From an uncultured Eubacteriales bacterium (GTDB taxonomy: Bacteria; Bacillota; Clostridia; Monoglobales; UMGS1388): DNA of 9,752 bases. The position numbers and the translations under genes were made by a program. The stretch is taken from NCBI GenBank assembly GCA_900551345.1, contig URVP01000044.1, positions 1 through 9,752 on the forward strand, given 5' to 3'. Positions 6,413 to 9,752 of the stretch are shown here, in pieces. The notes under the pieces are model-generated. The model was given only the letters and a program-made list of their open reading frames with translations, ran no database searches and was not told the origin of the DNA. The first letter of the stretch is position 1. Each line of letters begins with the position of its first letter.

Positions 6413-7396
6413 CTATCCTCTTAATATTTCTTCTATTCTTTCAAGCTCCTGCTGTGTAAACTCAAGATTGTCAAGAGCTTTTACATTGTCAAGAATCTGC
6501 TGCGGTCTGCTTGCGCCTATAATTACGCTTGTAAGCTTGCCGCCTCTTAAGTTCCAAGCAAGAGCCATCTGTGCCATGGTTTGACCTCTGTTTTCAGCTA
6601 TTACGCTGAGTTTTTTAACTTTTTCCACCTTACTGCGTAAATCTTCTTCTGAAATGAAAGCAGATTTTGACATTCTGGACCCTTCGGGAATACCATTAAG
6701 ATACTTGTCTGTAAGAACGCCCTTATAAAGGGGTGAAAAGGCTATACTTCCCACTTTTTCACGCTCAAGTACATCCTGAAGTCCATCTTCAATCCATCTG
6801 TCCATCATGGAATATGAAGGCTGATGAATAAGGAGCGGTACGCCCATATCCTTTAATATCTTTATGGCACGCTCGGTATCCTGAGCGCTGTAGCTGGAAA
6901 TACCCACATAAAGCGCCTTGCCCTGCTGCACTGCCGATGCAAGAGCACCCATAGTTTCTTCAAGAGGCGTGTTGGGGTCAAATCTGTGAGAGTAGAATAT
7001 ATCAACATAGTCAAGCCCCATTCTTTTAAGAGAATCGTCAAGGCTTGACAGTAAGTACTTTCTGCTTCCCCATTCTCCGTAAGGTCCCGGCCACATACGG
7101 TAACCTGCCTTGGTGGAGATGATAAGCTCGTTACGGTAAGGCTTAAAATATTCCTTAAAAATCTTTCCGAAATTTTCCTCTGCCGAACCGGGATATGGAC
7201 CGTAATTATTAGCTAAGTCAAAGTGATTAATGCCCAAGTCAAAAGCTGTGGTAAGCATATTTACCATATTGTCATATACATCACAGCTTCCGAAATTGTG
7301 CCACAATCCCAAAGAAAGTGCCGGCAGCAAAAGACCGCTGTTTCCGCAGCGGTTATATTTCATTTTATTATATCTTTCACTGTTTGCTATATACAT
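6413..7396 (-). CDS. yghZ: Aldo/keto reductase, YghZ (glyceraldehyde 3-phosphate reductase)-like
   Basis: A 327-residue cytoplasmic NADPH-dependent carbonyl reductase with a TIM-barrel fold. The classic tetrad is present: D60, Y65 (FDLANNYG), K96 (STKAGY) and H137 (YSHR). The N-terminus (YIANSERYNKMKY then CGNSGLLLPALSLGLWHNF) and WPGPYG at 102-107 closely resemble E. coli YghZ, which reduces L-glyceraldehyde 3-phosphate and methylglyoxal. GASRPQQILDNV near the C-terminus fits cofactor binding. The true substrate here is not shown by sequence. The start at 7396 has GAAAGGAA about 9 nt upstream; an internal ATG at codon 12 is possible but would lose conserved N-terminal residues. It follows the YihY-like gene by 17 nt and precedes the DHHW gene by 4 nt, so it is probably in the same transcript, although a metabolic link to polymer acylation is not obvious. 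Confidence 0.92.
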   Translation of the reverse strand: MYIANSERYNKMKYNRCGNSGLLLPALSLGLWHNFGSCDVYDNMVNMLTTAFDLGINHFDLANNYGPYPGSAEENFGKIFKEYFKPYRNELIISTKAGYRMWPGPYGEWGSRKYLLSSLDDSLKRMGLDYVDIFYSHRFDPNTPLEETMGALASAVQQGKALYVGISSYSAQDTERAIKILKDMGVPLLIHQPSYSMMDRWIEDGLQDVLEREKVGSIAFSPLYKGVLTDKYLNGIPEGSRMSKSAFISEEDLRSKVEKVKKLSVIAENRGQTMAQMALAWNLRGGKLTSVIIGASRPQQILDNVKALDNLEFTQQELERIEEILRG

Positions 7397-7413
7397 TTTT
7401 TACATTCCTTTCT

Positions 7414-8421
7414 TTAATTATCTTCTTCCTCTTTTGAGGCGTTTGTTTGTTCAGCTTTAAGTCTTGCCTTTTCTTCTTTCTTTTTCCGGCGTTGTTTTTT
7501 TCTGTATGCCCTTTTTCGCTGATAAGAAACATAAGGGGAATGAACAATTTTATACCGTTCGCCGTAACTTTCACCGTATTCGTCGCGGCATATAAGTTTA
7601 AGACGGCATTTTCCCTGAAGAAGAAGATTTATTTCCGCACCCACAAACAATATAAACATACATATCCACAGCCACATCATAAACAGAACTATTGCCGTAA
7701 GACTGCCGTACAGATATGAAAAATTACCTATATTGTCAATATAATAGGAGAATAGATATGAGAAAGCTATCCATCCGCAGGCTGCAATAAATGCACCGGG
7801 AAATTCCGCAAAAATTTTTGCCCGTCTTTTAGGTATAAAGACAAGCAGTATCCAGAAGAACAGAGTAAGAGCTACAAGAGCACCTATCGTTCTGAAGGAT
7901 ATAACTTGCGCCAAAGCTCCCTGCATCCATGGAAAGTGGTCTATCAAAAGCACATAGATAGACCGCCCGAATACCAGCATAACTATAACCACAATCAGCA
8001 TGATGGAAAACATCAGCGTATATATCATGGAAAGAAAACGCACATAAAAGTAATTGCGTGTTTCGGGAATGCCGTACACGGAATTAAGTCCCGTCATCAG
8101 AGCCATAACGCCTTTTGATGCTGACCATATGGTAAGTATAACGGTTGCATAAACCACGCCGCCTCCGGCTCCCATATATACCTCATTTACTATTGAATTA
8201 ATCAAAGCCTGCACTGCATCGGGCATAAGGTCAACCGAAAAATAATTCATAATGGCCTGCGATATGTTAAACAGCGTTGACAAAGACAACAGCAGCATTA
8301 AAAAAGGAAAAAACGATATGATAATAAAAAAAGAGGCCTGTGCGGAAAATGCGCCTATGCAATCCTGATTTATTTTTGCAATAAAATCCCACAGCCAAAT
8401 ATCTTTCTTTTTCTTTTCCAT
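7414..8421 (-). CDS. YihY/virulence factor BrkB family inner-membrane protein
   Basis: A 335-residue integral membrane protein with about six membrane segments over residues 20-265. The family features are the N-terminal DCIGAFSAQASFFIIISFFPFL and the later FGSLTAIVLFMMWLW-like stretch (here YGSLTAIVLFMMWLW) followed by GAEINLLL. The C-terminal 60 or so residues form a very basic, then mixed-charge cytoplasmic tail (RKRAYRKKQRRKKKEEK). The family is widespread but its biochemical role is not settled; old ribonuclease BN naming is known to be wrong. The start is set at ATG 8421 because AGGTGG lies 8 nt upstream. A GTG at 8433 is in frame, but it lies within that binding site. It is the first gene of a four-gene minus-strand run ending with the MBOAT gene, and is separated from fba by a terminator. 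Confidence 0.9.
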   Translation of the reverse strand: MEKKKKDIWLWDFIAKINQDCIGAFSAQASFFIIISFFPFLMLLLSLSTLFNISQAIMNYFSVDLMPDAVQALINSIVNEVYMGAGGGVVYATVILTIWSASKGVMALMTGLNSVYGIPETRNYFYVRFLSMIYTLMFSIMLIVVIVMLVFGRSIYVLLIDHFPWMQGALAQVISFRTIGALVALTLFFWILLVFIPKRRAKIFAEFPGAFIAACGWIAFSYLFSYYIDNIGNFSYLYGSLTAIVLFMMWLWICMFILFVGAEINLLLQGKCRLKLICRDEYGESYGERYKIVHSPYVSYQRKRAYRKKQRRKKKEEKARLKAEQTNASKEEEDN

Positions 8422-8429
8422 CCGGTATA

Positions 8430-8435
8430 CCACCT
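8430..8435 (-). promoter_or_regulatory. Ribosome binding site setting the YihY-like start
   Basis: On the minus strand AGGTGG is followed after 8 nt by ATG (8419-8421). The in-frame GTG at 8431-8433 is part of this site and so is unlikely to be the start. Confidence 0.75.
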
Positions 8436-8441
8436 AATATA

Positions 8442-8467
8442 CAAAACGGCATATCAAGCCCGTTTTG
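8442..8467 (-). repeat. Leader hairpin upstream of the YihY-like gene
   Basis: CAAAACGG (8442-8449) and CCGTTTTG (8460-8467) are exact reverse complements around a 10-nt loop, forming a stem in the untranslated leader close before the ribosome binding site. The same 8-mer appears in the fba terminator loop (8513-8520). The repeat is seen directly; any control role is inferred. Confidence 0.7.
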
Positions 8468-8474
8468 CAGACAG

Positions 8475-8480
8475 ATTATA
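8475..8480 (-). promoter_or_regulatory. Possible -10 element for the YihY-AKR-DHHW-MBOAT operon
   Basis: A perfect TATAAT on the minus strand lies about 40 nt before the ribosome binding site. The -35 at 16-17 nt is only a T-run (about 8497-8503) that coincides with the U-run of the fba terminator, so the promoter match is weak. Some transcription could also come from read-through of fba. Confidence 0.4.
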
Positions 8481-8496
8481 GTATTTCTCATAAAGT

Positions 8497-8532
8497 AAAA
8501 AATAGGGCCATTCAAAACGGAACAGCCCTATT
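8497..8532 (-). terminator. Intrinsic terminator of fba
   Basis: On the minus strand the 8-bp stem AATAGGGC/GCCCTATT (8525-8532 with 8501-8508) encloses a 16-nt loop containing a smaller TTC/GAA pairing, and runs into six T residues (8497-8502). It starts about 22 nt after the fba stop and is a standard Rho-independent terminator. Confidence 0.9.
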
Positions 8533-8554
8533 GACAATCTAAAAAACAGATCGA

Positions 8555-9490
8555 TTACGCCTTGTCGTTGCAGCCCAGAACATTAACAATCTTATTCTTA
8601 ACAAGTTCCTTAATAGCTGCTCTTGCAGGTGAAAGGTACTGTCTGGGATCGAAATGATCGGGATGTTCATTGAAGTATTTTCTGATTGTACCTGTCATAG
8701 CAAGACGAAGGTCTGAATCAATATTAATCTTACATACTGCGCTGCGTGCAGCTTCACGAAGCATGTCTTCGGGAATACCGATAGCATCGGGCATATTACC
8801 GCCGTTTGCGTTAATCATATCAACAAATTCGGGGATAACGCTGCTTGCACCGTGAAGAACGATGGGGTAATCGGGAAGCTCCTTCTCGATTTTATGAAGA
8901 ATATCAAATCTGAGCTGAGGCTTCTGACCGGGCTTGAACTTATAAGCACCATGGCTTGTGCCGATAGCAATTGCAAGTGAGTCAACGCCTGTTCTTGTAA
9001 CGAAGTCAACAACTTCTTCAGGTCTTGTGTAAGATGCATCTTCTTCAGAAACATTTACATCATCTTCAATACCTGCAAGTTTACCAAGTTCGCCTTCTAC
9101 AACAACGCCGTGAGCATGTGCATATTCAACAACCTTTTTGGTAAGCTCAACATTTTCTTCATAGGGGTATTTTGAACCGTCGATCATAACGGATGTGAAA
9201 CCGCCGTCGATACATGACTTACAAAGCTCAAAGCTGTCACCATGGTCAAGGTGAAGAGCGATGGGAAGACCTGTTTCGATAATAGCAGCCTCAACCAGCT
9301 TTACAAGGTATGTGTGATTTGCATACTTTCTTGCACCTGCTGAAACCTGAAGGATAAGGGGAGCGTTAACTTCCTTAGCTGCTTCGGTAATACCCTGGAT
9401 AATTTCCATGTTGTTTACATTAAAAGCACCGATGGCATAGCCGCCGTCATATGCCTTTTTAAACATTTCTTTTGTTGTTACTAAGGCCAT
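8555..9490 (-). CDS. fba: Class II fructose-1,6-bisphosphate aldolase
   Basis: A zinc-dependent aldolase that cleaves fructose 1,6-bisphosphate to dihydroxyacetone phosphate and glyceraldehyde 3-phosphate, and does the reverse in gluconeogenesis. The 311-residue length suits the class II family. Visible residues are the catalytic D82 next to zinc ligand H83 (LHLDHGDSF), E134 in VEGELG, zinc ligands H180 (GTSHGAYKF) and H213 (LHGASS), and the phosphate-binding NIDSD at 256-260. The start ATG is preceded by AAGGAGT with a 7-nt gap. It has its own consensus promoter (TTGATT, 17 nt, TATAAT) and its own terminator, and so appears to be a single-gene unit. The phosphofructokinase gene, the preceding glycolytic step, is divergent on the other side of a 107-nt gap. 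Confidence 0.96.
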   Translation of the reverse strand: MALVTTKEMFKKAYDGGYAIGAFNVNNMEIIQGITEAAKEVNAPLILQVSAGARKYANHTYLVKLVEAAIIETGLPIALHLDHGDSFELCKSCIDGGFTSVMIDGSKYPYEENVELTKKVVEYAHAHGVVVEGELGKLAGIEDDVNVSEEDASYTRPEEVVDFVTRTGVDSLAIAIGTSHGAYKFKPGQKPQLRFDILHKIEKELPDYPIVLHGASSVIPEFVDMINANGGNMPDAIGIPEDMLREAARSAVCKINIDSDLRLAMTGTIRKYFNEHPDHFDPRQYLSPARAAIKELVKNKIVNVLGCNDKA

Positions 9491-9536
9491 AAAAATTACT
9501 CCTTCGCAATCGGTAAATTTATGCTATTGCTTATTT

Positions 9537-9565
9537 ATTATATCCCAAACGTATGATATAATCAA
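9537..9565 (-). promoter_or_regulatory. fba sigma-A-type promoter
   Basis: On the minus strand -35 TTGATT (9560-9565) and -10 TATAAT (9537-9542) are separated by exactly 17 nt, placing the start about 25-30 nt before the fba ribosome binding site. Its -35 overlaps the -10 of the divergent phosphofructokinase promoter. Confidence 0.8.
9554..9562 (+). promoter_or_regulatory. Extended -10 promoter of the phosphofructokinase gene
   Basis: TGATATAAT is a perfect extended -10 (TGnTATAAT), about 24 nt before the GGAGGT ribosome binding site (9586-9591). The expected -35 position (about 9534-9539, TTTATT) is poor, which is usual for extended -10 promoters. That position overlaps the fba -10. Confidence 0.65.
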
Positions 9566-9597
9566 TAACACCTTTATAAGAATTTGGAGGTATCAGC

Positions 9598-9752
9598 ATG
9601 GAAAAAACACTCAGGGGAGCCTGTGTCATAGGTCAGTCCGGAGGTCCGACCTCCGTCATCAACGCCAGCGCCTACGGCGTCATCAGGACTGCGCTTGACA
9701 CAGACTGCATCACGAAGGTCTACGGCGCCGCCCACGGCATCAAGGGCGTGCT
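9598..9752 (+). CDS. pfp: 6-phosphofructokinase, probably pyrophosphate-dependent (5' fragment)
   Basis: Only the first 51 codons and 2 nt are in the window; the gene continues past the right edge. The start ATG follows GGAGGT by 6 nt. The peptide begins MEKTLRGACVIGQSGGPTSV and continues INASAYGVIRTAL, then VYGAAHGIKGVL. The GQSGGPTSVINAS stretch matches the N-terminal phosphate-binding loop of the PFK family, in a form typical of pyrophosphate-using members; ATP-dependent PfkA enzymes usually read TSGGDAPGMNA. It would phosphorylate fructose 6-phosphate, giving the substrate of the neighbouring aldolase. The fragment is about 61% G+C (94 of 155 bases counted) with mostly C- or G-ending codons, unlike its neighbours. 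The cofactor-determining residues lie beyond the window, so pyrophosphate use is a strong guess only. Confidence 0.85.
   Translation, partial: MEKTLRGACVIGQSGGPTSVINASAYGVIRTALDTDCITKVYGAAHGIKGV

Noticed and set aside
8422..8433. GTG start four codons upstream of the chosen YihY-like ATG
   Set aside because: The GTG is part of the AGGTGG ribosome binding site that serves the ATG at 8421.
9586..9654. ACCTCC (9649-9654) in the phosphofructokinase coding region could pair with its GGAGGT ribosome binding site; GGAGGTCCGACCTCC (9640-9654) is also a small palindrome
   Set aside because: The 6-nt complement encodes the conserved GGPTS loop and spans a loop of nearly 60 nt; chance in a G+C-rich stretch is a sufficient explanation.

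Overview
The window looks like a chromosomal segment of a spore-forming, low-to-moderate G+C Clostridia relative (Bacillota). It has a stage II sporulation phosphatase (SpoIIE), strong AGGAGG-type ribosome binding sites, consensus sigma-A promoters, and a class II fructose-bisphosphate aldolase facing a gene that looks like a pyrophosphate-type phosphofructokinase. I cannot assign a genus. No rRNA, tRNA, insertion sequence, CRISPR array or prophage gene is visible.

Layout. (1) 61-987, minus: argF, ornithine carbamoyltransferase, with a near-consensus promoter whose -35 lies inside an ARG-box-like operator. (2) 988-1193: divergent control region shared with spoIIE, including a 21-bp-spaced promoter and Spo0A-box-like repeats. 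(3) 1194-3518, plus: spoIIE, overlapped by 8 nt by a 71-codon unknown gene (3511-3726) whose second half is packed with perfect inverted repeats. Only 3 nt separate its stop from the convergent gene cluster. (4) 8421 down to 3730, minus: a tight four-gene run, YihY/BrkB-type membrane protein, YghZ-like aldo/keto reductase, DHHW (AlgJ/AlgX-like) protein, and an AlgI-like MBOAT acyltransferase. The last two form a typical two-part machine that moves acyl groups across the membrane onto an exported polymer. Each of their ribosome binding sites is embedded in the stop of the gene before. (5) 8555-9490, minus: fba, ending at a clear intrinsic terminator. (6) 9491-9597: overlapping divergent promoters for fba and for a phosphofructokinase gene (9598 to window end, plus, truncated by the window edge). 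That gene fragment has about 61% G+C, against about 40% in neighbouring stretches I counted.

The gene families here are mostly familiar. The less ordinary points are the hairpin-rich small gene translationally coupled to spoIIE, the three-copy CAAAACGG/CCGTTTTG element joining the fba terminator loop to the yihY leader, the interlocked fba/pfp promoters, the compositional jump at the pfp start codon, and a four-cysteine cluster in SpoIIE. I did not find a clearly new multi-gene system. All motif positions come from reading the sequence by eye; no search was run.
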